Source: Lysobacter changpingensis | GTDB taxonomy: Bacteria > Pseudomonadota > Gammaproteobacteria > Xanthomonadales > Xanthomonadaceae | Assembly (NCBI RefSeq): GCF_017308985.1 | Contig: NZ_JADWPE010000003.1 | Location: forward strand, 310,001-374,000 | Direction of reading: 5' to 3' | Length of the DNA stretch: 64,000 bases | In this document: in pieces, positions 1-8,445 of the stretch | Layout of the letters: each line of letters opens with the position of its first letter | Numbering within the stretch: the first letter of the stretch is position 1 | Made by a program: the position numbers and the translations under genes | Notes under the pieces: model-generated | What the model was told of the DNA's origin: nothing | What the model saw: only the letters and a program-made list of their open reading frames with translations | Database searches by the model: none

Positions 1-251
1 ACCAGGCCCAGCAGCAGGATGCGTGCGGTGGCCTTCACGCCCTCGTGGATCGACGCGCGACGCGCGGACGGATCGTTGACGATGTTCCAGAAGTACGGCG
101 GGCGTCCGCTCTTCGCATCCTTGACGCCGTCGCGCAGCGCCATCAGCAACGCCATGGACGGTTGCAGGAAGAAGCGGAACGACATCGGGCCCTGCGTGCG
201 GCCGATCAGGTCGTCGTAGAAACGCACCAGGTCGTTCACGAGCCCTTCCAA
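1..251 (-). CDS. Unrecognised protein, N-terminal part only (runs off the window)
   Basis: An open frame enters from the left edge and reads leftward, so only about the first 83 residues are visible. The visible protein has an amphipathic start (VNDLVRFYDDL), a stretch QGPMSFRFFLQPSMALLMAL, then a charged segment and the beginning of a hydrophobic segment (ATARILLLGLV) that looks like a membrane helix. The start is uncertain. An ATG lies at 269, but the best Shine-Dalgarno (GGAGGAG) sits inside that longer version, about 6 bases before a TTG at 251, which I chose. A GTG at 239 is a third option. I do not recognise the family. It is probably an inner-membrane protein. Confidence 0.5.
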   Translation of the reverse strand, partial: MEGLVNDLVRFYDDLIGRTQGPMSFRFFLQPSMALLMALRDGVKDAKSGRPPYFWNIVNDPSARRASIHEGVKATARILLLGL

Positions 252-540
252 AACCCGCTCCTCCTGCATGCTTGCATCGGAACAGCCGGGAAAACACGAT
301 CCGCATCGACTCCGCACGCGCGGAATGCGCGGGGAGCACTTCCACACCGGCGCATCGCGCACCGGATCGCTCCCGCGGGTCGTCGGCCGCCACGCGGGAC
401 AACGCCCGGTGGCGGACCGCATGATCGTGTCCACCGGGTGAAAAGGTCGTGACGAGCGCATCAACGCGTGCGACGCGCGGCGAGAAGACACGGCGCCGCC
501 CGTCACGGCGCCGCGGCTGTTCCCGGAGTTCGGCGTGCGC

Positions 541-1941
541 TCAGAGCACGCGCAGGAACGCCACCAGGTCTTCCTTCTCCTGTTTCTCCAGCTTCGTCTG
601 CAACACGATGTTGAAGAATTCCACGCTGTCCTCCAGCGTGAGCAGGCGACCGTCGTGCAGGTACGGCGGCGAGTCCTTGATGCCGCGCAGCGGGAAGGTC
701 TTGATCGGCCCGTCCGCGCTGGCGAAGCGCCCGTTGATCATCTGCGGCCGGAAGAAGCGTTCCACCTGCAGGTTATGCATGGTGTTGTCGGTGTAGTACG
801 GCGGCGAATGGCAGGACGAACACTGCGCCTTGCCGAAGAACAGCGCCTCGCCGCGCTTCTCCTGGTCGGTCGCCTTCGCCGGATCGAGCCTGCCGAAGAT
901 GTCGAGCTTCGGCGCCGGCGGGAAATCCAGCAACGCCTGGAACTCGCCCATCGCGTGCACCTGGTGGCCGCGATCGAGGATGTTGATGCCCTTCTTCGTC
1001 GCGATCACCGGATCGCCGTCGAAGTACGCGGCGCGCTGCTCGAACTCGGTGAAATCCTCCACCGACTTCAACGCACGCTGCGAACCGAACAGCCGCTGGA
1101 TGTTCACGCCACGCAGCGTCGGCGTGTCGATGCGATGACGGAACTGCTGCGGCCGGATGTCGCCCACCAGGTGCGTGGCCGCCGAGGTGTGGCCGTTGCT
1201 GTGGCAATCCAGGCACGCCACGCCGCGACTGGGCAACGCGGAGCGGCGGTCCTCGGTCTGGTTGAACTGTTGCTGCGGGAACGGGGTGACCAGCAGGCGC
1301 AGTCCTTCCAGCTGTTTCGGATTGAGGATGCCGTTGAACAGTTCGAAGTAGTTGTTGATGTTGACGACCTTGCCCTTCGACACGTCGCCCAGGTCCGGCC
1401 GCGTGGTGAGGAAGATCGGCGCGGGGAATTCCGGCACGAAGTGGTCGGGGAGATCGAAGTCGAGATCGAACCGCGTCAGGTCGCGCTGCTCCAGCCGCTT
1501 GAGTTCGTCGATCTGGAACTGCGGGAACAGCATGCCGCCTTCGGGATGGTTCGGATGCGGCAACGGCAGGAAGCCGATCGGGAACGCATTGCGTTCGCGG
1601 ATCTGCTCCGGCGTCATGGTCCCCAGTTCCTCCCATGTGACGCCGGAAGGCAACCGTGCGCGCACGCCGCCCTGCACGGGTTTTCCGCGCGTCATCGTCA
1701 ATCCCGCGACGGGGCGGTTCGACAGGTCGTACCGCTGTTCGAGCAGACTTCTGTGTCGCTGCATCACGCCGCGCTTGGCGCCTTCCATCCGCGACTTGAT
1801 GGCCTGGAAGGTTTCGGTGATCACCACCGGCATGTAGCTGCTCGGTGGCGGATCGGCCGCGAGCGCCAGGCCGGAAAGGCCCAACGCCGTAACGCACACC
1901 ACCCACAACGATTTCAGCCTGGGTTGCCTGGGCTGCCTCAT
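541..1941 (-). CDS. Di-haem cytochrome c peroxidase / MauG-like protein, periplasmic
   Basis: A 466-residue exported protein with an N-terminal signal peptide (hydrophobic core then LALA-AD). It has two c-type haem-binding motifs, CLDCH near residue 247 and CSSCH near residue 378, and the late segment FPLRGIKDSPPYLHDG typical of the bacterial cytochrome c peroxidase/MauG superfamily. Members reduce hydrogen peroxide with electrons from small cytochromes or cupredoxins, or oxidise other substrates. At about 465 residues it is longer than classical CcpA (about 330). The extra N-terminal part matches the longer MauG-like subgroup. I chose the ATG at 1941 over 1947 because AGGAG is then 7 bases away. 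Azurin, a plausible electron donor, is the next gene upstream on the same strand. The substrate is not shown by sequence. Confidence 0.8.
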   Translation of the reverse strand: MRQPRQPRLKSLWVVCVTALGLSGLALAADPPPSSYMPVVITETFQAIKSRMEGAKRGVMQRHRSLLEQRYDLSNRPVAGLTMTRGKPVQGGVRARLPSGVTWEELGTMTPEQIRERNAFPIGFLPLPHPNHPEGGMLFPQFQIDELKRLEQRDLTRFDLDFDLPDHFVPEFPAPIFLTTRPDLGDVSKGKVVNINNYFELFNGILNPKQLEGLRLLVTPFPQQQFNQTEDRRSALPSRGVACLDCHSNGHTSAATHLVGDIRPQQFRHRIDTPTLRGVNIQRLFGSQRALKSVEDFTEFEQRAAYFDGDPVIATKKGINILDRGHQVHAMGEFQALLDFPPAPKLDIFGRLDPAKATDQEKRGEALFFGKAQCSSCHSPPYYTDNTMHNLQVERFFRPQMINGRFASADGPIKTFPLRGIKDSPPYLHDGRLLTLEDSVEFFNIVLQTKLEKQEKEDLVAFLRVL

Positions 1942-2084
1942 GGTCATTCTCCTTTGACTGGGATGACGGCTGCAGGACGCACATGCGCGCCCCGCCGCGA
2001 GGCTAGTCGGGCATTCGCCCGAGATGAAATCGTTTGATTGGATGTATTCGATAGTCCCCGGCTATTCGCGTGAACGCGAACGCA

Positions 2085-2540
2085 TTACTTCACGACGATG
2101 AGCTTCCCGCGCATCAGCGTCGCGTGTCCGGGGAACGTGCAATAGAACGCGTAGTCCCCGCCGGGCTTCAGGCGCGAACCGGCGAACGTCGCCTTCGTGC
2201 TCTGGCCGCCGCCGATCAGTGGGGTCGCTGCGATCACCCGCGAGTCGTTCTTCGCCACGTAGTTGGCACTCGCGCCCGCCTTCAGGCCATCGCGTGCGAT
2301 GGCGTCGTACAGCACCGTCTGCGATACGACGACGTTGTGGCCCATCGCGGTCACCGGCAGCTTGCCGACATGGGCGAGTTCGATGGTGATCGTCGGGCAC
2401 GACGCCGAGACCGTCGCGGTCTTGATGTCGTACTTCATCGCGTCGTCCGAGTTGATCTTCACCGTGCAGTTGCCTGCGGCGAATGCGTGGGACGTCAGGC
2501 CGGCCAGCGCGAGGCCGGCCAGCAGCAGTGCGGTTTTCAT
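2085..2540 (-). CDS. azu: Azurin precursor (blue copper protein)
   Basis: A 151-residue precursor: signal peptide MKTALLLAGLALAGLTSHAFA, then a cupredoxin of about 130 residues that aligns by eye with azurins throughout. Copper ligands are visible: His68 in GHN, and Cys134, His139 and Met143 in YCTFPGH...LM. The disulfide pair is Cys25/Cys48. It shuttles single electrons in the periplasm, usually between c-type cytochromes and reductases or peroxidases. A longer frame opens at 2591, but only the ATG at 2540 gives a signal peptide at the N-terminus. The di-haem peroxidase-like gene lies just downstream. A perfect FNR-type palindrome about 66 bases before the start suggests oxygen-dependent control. 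Confidence 0.93.
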   Translation of the reverse strand: MKTALLLAGLALAGLTSHAFAAGNCTVKINSDDAMKYDIKTATVSASCPTITIELAHVGKLPVTAMGHNVVVSQTVLYDAIARDGLKAGASANYVAKNDSRVIAATPLIGGGQSTKATFAGSRLKPGGDYAFYCTFPGHATLMRGKLIVVK

Positions 2541-2605
2541 GGGAACCCCTGGAATGCGCAGGATTGCGTCGCCGCCAAGTCTAGGAAGCACGTGCGCGCG
2601 CGCCC

Positions 2606-2619
2606 TTGATCCGGATCAA
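2606..2619 (-). promoter_or_regulatory. Perfect FNR/ANR-type box upstream of azurin
   Basis: TTGATCCGGATCAA matches the FNR consensus TTGAT-N4-ATCAA at all ten defined positions. Its centre is about 72 bases before the azurin start codon. A class II position (-41.5) would put the transcription start near 2571, leaving a leader of about 30 bases. The box overlaps the stop codon of the upstream DNA alkylation repair gene. Azurin is a known ANR target in Pseudomonas. The assignment here is by consensus only. Confidence 0.65.
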
Positions 2620-3395
2620 TCCGCGCTGCTGCGGATTCGCTTCCGCGCCTTCTTCGCTGGCGTACGCTTCGTCCCGTGCGCCTTGGGCCCGCGCTTGGCG
2701 AACTCGCGCAAGGCATCCTTGCCGATCCATCGCGCGCCGGCGTGTTCCGCCGCGGCAAGGCGTTTCGCCAGTGCGACGGCTGCGGCACGCCACGACTCGC
2801 GCATGCCGATCGCACGCAACGCCCAGTTCACGCCCTTCTTCACGAAGTTGCGATCGTCGAAGGCCTCGCGTTCGATCAGCGCCAGACCTTGCGCATACAA
2901 GGCTTCGTCTTCGAGCCGGTCGTGCAGCGCGAGCGTGGCGAGCAGCGCGAAGGCGGCGCGCTTCTGGAATTCGCCCTTCCGCGACGACCACTGCTCGACC
3001 TTGCGCCACGCATGCGGCGTGCGATCGAACAACGCGAAGCACAGCGTGTCGCACACGGCCCAGTTGTCGAAATCGCGGCACCAGCGGTCCATCTGCTGCG
3101 CGGTGACGCGCTCGGGCTCCTCGACATGGGCGGCGAGCATGCGTGCCTCGTAGACATCGGTGTCCCATAGCGCGGCGGCGAGGCCGTGATCGCGACCCAA
3201 CTGCTTCGCCAACGACTGGATGTCCTTCATCGGCACGCCGAACGCGCGGTCGGCCGGAATCGCGAAACGCGCCATGCCGTCGCGATGCTGCGCGGAGGCA
3301 TGCTCGCGCAGCCACGCGAGCGCGTGCTCCGTGCGCGCCTGCGGCGACAGGTCGCTGCCGGCGGGCTTCGTGCGTCTGCGCGCGGTCGTCGCCAC
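2616..3395 (-). CDS. DNA alkylation repair protein (AlkD-like HEAT-repeat family)
   Basis: A 259-residue protein starting at GTG. It shows the AlkD-type signature: a helical protein with an early FGVPMKDIQSLAK segment, LWDTDVYEARMLAA, the WCRDFDNWAVCDTLC stretch and FVKKGVNWALRAIG. These are hallmarks of the family that removes bulky or positively charged N3/N7-alkyl purines with a HEAT-repeat scaffold. The C-terminal 35 residues are Lys/Arg rich (RTPAKKARKRI), probably a non-specific DNA-binding tail. It follows the small membrane protein gene by 13 bases and may be co-transcribed. Its last codon lies inside the FNR-type box for azurin. Family assignment is good; substrate range is unknown. 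Confidence 0.82.
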   Translation of the reverse strand: MATTARRRTKPAGSDLSPQARTEHALAWLREHASAQHRDGMARFAIPADRAFGVPMKDIQSLAKQLGRDHGLAAALWDTDVYEARMLAAHVEEPERVTAQQMDRWCRDFDNWAVCDTLCFALFDRTPHAWRKVEQWSSRKGEFQKRAAFALLATLALHDRLEDEALYAQGLALIEREAFDDRNFVKKGVNWALRAIGMRESWRAAAVALAKRLAAAEHAGARWIGKDALREFAKRGPKAHGTKRTPAKKARKRIRSSAD

Positions 3396-3408
3396 GGACG
3401 TGGTCCGC

Positions 3409-3894
3409 TCAGCCGCGCCGCAGCGCCATCCGCGCGAACACCACGCAGATCACGCCGAACAGCATGTGCGCGAGGATGCTGTAGGAGATCCAGTCCGGAT
3501 GCGCGAACGACGGCGAACGCCCCACCCGCGAAAGCGGCATCACGACGAAGTTCATGACCACGTAGAGCACCACGCCGTACAGCAGGCCGAGCACGACCGG
3601 CCGCGCCAGCAGCGACGGATGCCGGCGCGCGACGAGCGTGTAGATCGCGACGAAGGCGATCGCCATCAGCACGTGCAGCACGGCGCCGAGCGCGGCCGAC
3701 TGCATGCCGCCGGCGTAACTCGCCTGCCCCAGCACGCCCACGGCGATGGTCTGGAAGACGCGCTTTAAACCTTCCGCGTCCCACGAGAACCAGAGCGTCG
3801 TGGCGAAGATGAAGTCGCCCAGGGCGACCAGCAGTCCGCCGATCACCACGGAAATCCAGAGGATGCGCGGTGCGTGCGGACGGACGGAGGACAT
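3409..3894 (-). CDS. Small multi-pass membrane protein
   Basis: A 161-residue protein with four clear hydrophobic segments: ILWISVVIGGLLVALGDFIF, AALGAVLHVLMAIAFVAIYTL, LGLLYGVVLYVVMNFVV and ILAHMLFGVICVVFARMAL. This looks like a four-helix inner-membrane protein of a conserved but uncharacterised type; I cannot name a function. I chose the ATG at 3894. A TTG at 3993 would extend it by 33 non-hydrophobic residues and would sit inside the BlaI operators. It is divergent from the BlaI repressor gene, and the operator pair between them could regulate both genes. Confidence 0.65.
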   Translation of the reverse strand: MSSVRPHAPRILWISVVIGGLLVALGDFIFATTLWFSWDAEGLKRVFQTIAVGVLGQASYAGGMQSAALGAVLHVLMAIAFVAIYTLVARRHPSLLARPVVLGLLYGVVLYVVMNFVVMPLSRVGRSPSFAHPDWISYSILAHMLFGVICVVFARMALRRG

Positions 3895-3972
3895 CGCGAT
3901 GCTCCCGGTGGCGCTTGGCGCGGCCGGCACATCGTAGTGGCGGGACGGGTCCGTCGCCCATGACTTTCGCCA

Positions 3973-4003
3973 TAGACAAAATGGTCTAGACAAACCGTTC
4001 TAG
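3973..4003. promoter_or_regulatory. Two overlapping operator-like palindromes for the BlaI-type repressor
   Basis: TAGAC-N6-GTCTA at 3973-3988 overlaps CTAGA-N8-TCTAG at 3986-4003. BlaI/MecI repressors bind short dyads of this kind as dimers. The pair lies directly before the BlaI-like gene (start 4043) and between it and the divergent membrane-protein gene, so autoregulation is likely. No binding data are available. Confidence 0.6.
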
Positions 4004-4042
4004 TTGGATCAGCATGCCGCCACGCACCCATCGAACGACGCC

Positions 4043-4459
4043 ATGACCCGCAGGACCACCAAACCGCCCAAGCCCACCGCCGCCGAGCTCGACCTGCTCC
4101 GCGTGATCTGGCGCCTGGGCCCGTCGACGGTGAAGGACGTGCACCAGGCGCGGCTCGCCGAACGCCCGGACGTCACCTACGCGACCGTCCTGCGGATCCT
4201 GCAGGTCATGCACGGCAAGGGCCTGCTCACGCGCGACGAGAGCCAGCGCTCGCACGTCTACGCCGCCGCGCACGCGCAGGACGCGCTGCAGACCAACCTG
4301 TTGCGCGAGCTGATCCAGAAGGCGTTCTCCGGCTCCGGCAAGGCGCTGGTGATGGCCGCGTTGAACGAGCACGTCACCGAGCGCGAACGCGAGGAAATCC
4401 GCCAGCTCCTGAAGAGCGACGGCTTGACGGACGATGACAGGGAGCATCGCGATGAATGA
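4043..4459 (+). CDS. BlaI/MecI/CopY-family transcriptional repressor
   Basis: A 138-residue protein, the usual size for BlaI. The N-terminal winged helix covers about residues 10-75: PTAAELDLLRVIWRLGP, STVKDVHQARL, then the recognition region DVTYATVLRILQVMHGKGLL. The C-terminal helices give the dimerisation part. Such repressors are inactivated when a partner M56 metalloprotease cleaves them, and that partner is the next gene, overlapping by 8 bases. I chose the ATG at 4043. The frame stays open to a TTG at 4004, but that lies at the operator edge. The ligand sensed is unknown; no beta-lactamase gene lies nearby. Confidence 0.87.
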   Translation: MTRRTTKPPKPTAAELDLLRVIWRLGPSTVKDVHQARLAERPDVTYATVLRILQVMHGKGLLTRDESQRSHVYAAAHAQDALQTNLLRELIQKAFSGSGKALVMAALNEHVTEREREEIRQLLKSDGLTDDDREHRDE

Positions 4460-6344
4460 TCTTCTGGTCGAAGCGGTTCCGGTGCTGGGCCGCGCCCTGC
4501 TCCACTTTCTCTGGCAGGGCGCGCTGATCGGGCTGCTCGCCGCGTTCGCGTTGCATCTGTTGCGCGATGCCCGGCCGCAGGCGCGATATGCGGTGGCGTG
4601 CTTCGCGTTGCTGCTGTGCGCGCTGGTGCCGGCGATTTCCGTCGCGGTCGCGCTGGTGCAGGCGTCGGGCGCGGCGGACGTCGCGATCCCGACCGCGATC
4701 TTCGTGCGCGGCAGCGGCCTTGCGGCGATCGTCCCCGGCGTCGCACCCGACTGGACTTCGCGCATCGACGCGGCGCTTCCTGACATCGTGCTGGCGTGGG
4801 CGGCGGGCGCCGGCGCGTTGTCGCTGCGCATGGGCCTGGGGCTGGTGTGGATCGAACGCCTGCGCGCCACGCCGCAGGGGCCGGCGCAGCGCGAATGGCA
4901 GGCGCGGCTCGATGCGCTCGCGCAGCGTTTCGGCCTGCGGCGCATGGTCGCGTTGCGCCTGGTCGAGTCGCTTACCTCGCCGGTATCGGCGGGCTGGTGG
5001 CGGCCGGTCGTGCTGCTGCCGGCGGGACTGGTCACGCGCATGCCGGCGGAGCTGATCGAAGCATTGCTCGCGCACGAGCTGGCGCACATCCGTCGCCACG
5101 ATTACCTCGTCAACCTGTTGCAGAACCTCGTCGAGGCGCTGCTGTTCTACCACCCCGTGACGTGGTGGCTGTCGCGCCGCATCCGCGACGAACGCGAACA
5201 CATCGCCGACCGCCTCGCCGCCGAGGCCACCGGGCAGCCACGCCGCCTCGCACTCGCGCTGTCCGAACTGGCGGAGTGGTCGTGCGGCCACGCCGCCGCC
5301 CCGTCCACGCCCACCCTCGCGCAAGCCGCCCATGGAGGCCATCTGATGTCCCGCATCGAACAACTCGTCCGTCCCGGTACGCGCCCCGTGCGCGGCGGCG
5401 TCGCGCTGCCGCTGGTCGGCATGGCGATCGCCTGCGTCGCGTTCTACGCGCACGCCCACATCGGCCAGGACGCGAAGCCCGCACCGGCGGCCATCGCGCA
5501 GGCCAGGGCCGACGCGGCCAGCCGCGCGACGCCCGCCGCGAACGTGCATGCCACGCCGGCCACTGCGCCATCGCCGGCCGCGAAGCGTTCCGTGCGCGTC
5601 GCGCGTGGCGACGACGATGCCTACGCGCTGATCAGCAAGGATCGCGACGGCATCCGCCTGTCCGGTTCCACCGACGACCTGCCCGAGATCGAACGCGCCC
5701 GCCGCAGCCTGGCGAACCAGGACTTCGTGTGGTTCCGTCGTGGCGGCCAGGCGTACGTCGTGTCCGATGCCGACACCATGGCGAAGGTGCGCGATGCATG
5801 GCGCGACAGCGATCGCATCGGCGAACAGATGCGGGTGCTCGGCGACCAGATGGAAGCGCACGGCCGCAGGATGGAAGCGCTTGGCGCGCAGATGGAGCAG
5901 TTGTCGGAGAAGGCCGAGGACCACGCGGAGATCGATGCGTCGTCGCGGCGCATGGAGCGGCTGGCCGATCAGCAGAGCGCGCTGGCGGAACGGCAGGCGG
6001 AGCTCGCCGGAAAGCTCGCGGGCGTCGACGGCGAGGACCGCGCGCGGCTTCAGGCCACCATCGACGATCTGGCGCGGCAGATGGACGAACTCGGCCGGCA
6101 GATGGACGAGCAGGGGCGCGTGATCGAACGGCAGTCCGCGAGCCTTGCGGCGAACACCGCGCCGATGGAAGCGCTGGGCCGCCAGATGGACGAGGCGAGC
6201 AAGCCGATGGATGCGCTTGGCCGGCAGATGGATGCGCTCGGCAAGGAACAGGAGAAGATCATCGGCGATGCCGAACGCAAGACGCATGCGTTGCTGGACA
6301 GTGCGGTCAAGCGGGGGTTGGCGCGGCCGTTGTCGGCGCTGTGA
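4452..6344 (+). CDS. M56-family (BlaR1-type) membrane metallopeptidase with Met-rich heptad C-terminus
   Basis: A 630-residue protein. The N-terminal part has several membrane helices (HFLWQGALIGLLAAFALHLL; YAVACFALLLCALVPAISVA). The zinc-protease motif HELAH is at residues 208-212, followed by IRRHDYLVNLLQNLVE, as in BlaR1/MecR1. Near 5390-5450 there is one more hydrophobic segment. After that, unlike BlaR1, there is no penicillin-binding SxxK domain. The rest (about residues 455-600) is a long helical array with repeated units such as QMEALGxQM and RQMDELG. The start overlaps the repressor gene, so the two are a repressor/antirepressor pair. The metallopeptidase call is firm; the signal is unknown. 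Confidence 0.85.
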   Translation: MNDLLVEAVPVLGRALLHFLWQGALIGLLAAFALHLLRDARPQARYAVACFALLLCALVPAISVAVALVQASGAADVAIPTAIFVRGSGLAAIVPGVAPDWTSRIDAALPDIVLAWAAGAGALSLRMGLGLVWIERLRATPQGPAQREWQARLDALAQRFGLRRMVALRLVESLTSPVSAGWWRPVVLLPAGLVTRMPAELIEALLAHELAHIRRHDYLVNLLQNLVEALLFYHPVTWWLSRRIRDEREHIADRLAAEATGQPRRLALALSELAEWSCGHAAAPSTPTLAQAAHGGHLMSRIEQLVRPGTRPVRGGVALPLVGMAIACVAFYAHAHIGQDAKPAPAAIAQARADAASRATPAANVHATPATAPSPAAKRSVRVARGDDDAYALISKDRDGIRLSGSTDDLPEIERARRSLANQDFVWFRRGGQAYVVSDADTMAKVRDAWRDSDRIGEQMRVLGDQMEAHGRRMEALGAQMEQLSEKAEDHAEIDASSRRMERLADQQSALAERQAELAGKLAGVDGEDRARLQATIDDLARQMDELGRQMDEQGRVIERQSASLAANTAPMEALGRQMDEASKPMDALGRQMDALGKEQEKIIGDAERKTHALLDSAVKRGLARPLSAL

Positions 6345-6769
6345 GGCGGTCGGGTTGATGGTTTGAGGATGAACCCTCTCCCTCCGGGGGAGGGGTTGGG
6401 GTGAGGGTCGGGACATGCGGTCATCGATGCGGCCGATGCCTTGCTTCGATGCTTCCGCGCTGTGCACGTCACCCCTCCCCTGCAAGCAGGAGCGGGAGTC
6501 AGCGCAGGCGACCCGCGCGGCAACGCCGTTTTGCACCGCCTTCGAGTAACACGTCGTCGCCATCATGGCGAAACGCGACCGCCTCCGCATCGCCCCGCCC
6601 GGCCATCCATGGCCGTGCTTTCGGCAGGCCACGCGCGGCAGTGCCGCGTAAGCGGCCTGCCTCAACCTTCCCACCTGTCCCCTTTCTGCCCTTGCCTGCG
6701 TTCACTCGGAACGGTAGCCCGGCGTGCGCACGCACGACCGGTGCATGAACGTTTCAAGGGGCAGCGCAT
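6345..6769. other. Intergenic region without a supported gene
   Basis: About 425 bases between the M56 peptidase gene and the GMC oxidoreductase gene. It holds one REP-like unit at 6374-6407. Short open frames exist, but none has family-like protein sequence or a good ribosome-binding site. A promoter for the oxidoreductase gene presumably lies in the last 100 bases, but I cannot place it. Confidence 0.5.
6374..6407. repeat. REP-like palindrome, CCCTCTCC family
   Basis: CCCTCTCCCTCCGGGGGAGG followed by GGTTGGGGTGAGGG. The arms pair around a short loop, and the trailing GTGAGGG is typical of the unit seen between genes in Xanthomonadaceae. Related units occur at 18342, 18426, 18541, 33408 and 40047. 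Confidence 0.7.
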
Positions 6770-8440
6770 TTGATCTTCGATTACAGAAAGGCGTCGGCGC
6801 CGGCGGACATCGAGGCGGACATCTGCATCGTCGGTGCCGGCGCGGCCGGGCTGGCGATCGCCTGGGCGTTCCTCGACACGCAGGCGACGGTGTGCGTGGT
6901 CGAGAGCGGTGGCCTCACCGCCGACGAGCGCTACCAAGCGCTGCTGGAAGGCCACTCGGTCGGCGAGCCGTCGTTCGATCCGGGCGCCTCGCGGCTGCGC
7001 GCATTCGGCGGCACCTGCAATTACTGGGGACGCGGCTGCATTCCGCTGGCGAACCTCGCGCCGCGCGACTGGGTGCCGCACAGCGGCTGGCCGATCGGGT
7101 TCGCCGATCTCGAACCGCACTACCGCAAGGCGCGCACCTTCTGCGGTCTCGAACAGCACGACTTCGGCGAGGACACCTTCCTCACTCCGTCCTCGCGCCA
7201 ACCGCTGGAATTCGAAGGCGATGCGCTGGTGCACAAGACCTTCGCCTCCAGCCCGATGATCTTCGGGCACGCATACCACGACGTGTTCGAGCGCGCGCGC
7301 AACATCACCGTGCTGCTGCACGCGAACCTGATCGAACTGGACGCGGTGGAATCGGCGCAGGCGGTGCGGCAGGCGCGCATCGGCACGCTCGATGGCCGCC
7401 AGGGCACGGTGCGTGCGCGGCATTACGTGCTCGCGTGCGGCGGCATCGAGAACGCGCGGCTGCTGCTGTCGTCGAATTCGACCGCCGCCGAGGGCCTGGG
7501 CAACGCGCACGACCTGGTCGGCCGTTATTTCATGGACCATCCCAGCGGCAAGCTCGGCACGTTGTTCAGTCCGGACCCGCGCGTGCTCATGCGTCCGTAC
7601 GACCGCAACGTGCCCAAGGGCCGGCCGCAGGCGCATCCGGAAATCTGCCTGTCGGACGAAGCGCAGCGCCGGCATCGCATCCTCAGCGGGCGCGTACGGC
7701 CGTTCGCGTTCGAGGAACCGGTCCCCGAAGGACTGCAGGCGCTGCGCGACCTGCGCGCGGCGATCCGTGCGCGTAGGCGGCACGAGAACTGGGCCATCAA
7801 GGCGCGTGTGTGCGGTCGCCGCAACGGCGAGCCGGATTACATCGCCAACGCCATGCCGCCGGCGGAGGACCTGCGTGCGCTGACGCTGCGGGCCGGGCTC
7901 AATGCCGCCGACATCGCCAAGGCCATGGGCCGCAAGCTCACGCGCAAGCCCGCCGTGCGCACCGAACGCGTGGACCTCATCGGCTATTTCGAACAGGTGC
8001 CCAACCACGACAGCCGCATCACCCTGGGCGGGGAACGCGACGCGCTCGGGCTGCGCAAGGTGAGCGTCGACTGGCGCCTGACCGAACTCGACCGGCACAC
8101 CTACCGCACCGCGGCGACGCTGTTCGGCGAGCAGCTCGCGCGCGCGTGCAACGGGCGCTTCCAGCCCGAATCATGGATCGGGGAAAACGGCGGCGTGCCG
8201 CAGGTGTTCGGCACCTCGCACCACATGGGCACCACGCGCATGGCGGACGACGCGCGCGAAGGCGTGGTCGATCGCCACTGCCAGGTGCACGGCGTGGACA
8301 ATCTGCACATCGCCGGAAGCTCGGTGTTCCCCACCGGCAGCTGGGCGTTCCCGACGTTCACGATCATCGCGCTGAGCCTGCGCCTTGCGGAGCAGCTGCG
8401 CGCGCGACTGGAGCAGGCGACGCCGTTGCTGGGCATCTGA
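6770..8440 (+). CDS. GMC-family FAD-dependent oxidoreductase
   Basis: A 556-residue flavoprotein. The dinucleotide-binding motif GAGAAG is at residues 22-27 inside ADICIVGAGAAGLAIAWAF. The GMC C-terminal region contains SHHMGTTRMADD, then NLHIAGSSVFPTGSWAFPTFTIIAL, where the catalytic His lies. GMC enzymes oxidise alcohols, sugars or sterols. The start is a TTG at 6770 with AAGGGG nine bases before it; no ATG fits better. Downstream on the same strand lie the transglutaminase/TPR and TIGR04325 genes, but the spacing argues against one operon. The substrate cannot be read from sequence; a sugar or polyol is one possibility. Confidence 0.82.
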   Translation: MIFDYRKASAPADIEADICIVGAGAAGLAIAWAFLDTQATVCVVESGGLTADERYQALLEGHSVGEPSFDPGASRLRAFGGTCNYWGRGCIPLANLAPRDWVPHSGWPIGFADLEPHYRKARTFCGLEQHDFGEDTFLTPSSRQPLEFEGDALVHKTFASSPMIFGHAYHDVFERARNITVLLHANLIELDAVESAQAVRQARIGTLDGRQGTVRARHYVLACGGIENARLLLSSNSTAAEGLGNAHDLVGRYFMDHPSGKLGTLFSPDPRVLMRPYDRNVPKGRPQAHPEICLSDEAQRRHRILSGRVRPFAFEEPVPEGLQALRDLRAAIRARRRHENWAIKARVCGRRNGEPDYIANAMPPAEDLRALTLRAGLNAADIAKAMGRKLTRKPAVRTERVDLIGYFEQVPNHDSRITLGGERDALGLRKVSVDWRLTELDRHTYRTAATLFGEQLARACNGRFQPESWIGENGGVPQVFGTSHHMGTTRMADDAREGVVDRHCQVHGVDNLHIAGSSVFPTGSWAFPTFTIIALSLRLAEQLRARLEQATPLLGI

Positions 8441-8445
8441 GCGCC

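Noticed and set aside
535-2037. Long plus-strand open frame opposite the di-haem protein gene
   Set aside because: It is the antisense of a gene with two haem motifs and a signal peptide. The translation is Arg/Glu/Leu-rich without motifs, as expected for GC-rich shadow frames.
2030-2056. Possible second FNR site before the di-haem protein gene
   Set aside because: Only one half (TTGAT) is present; the other half has too many mismatches.
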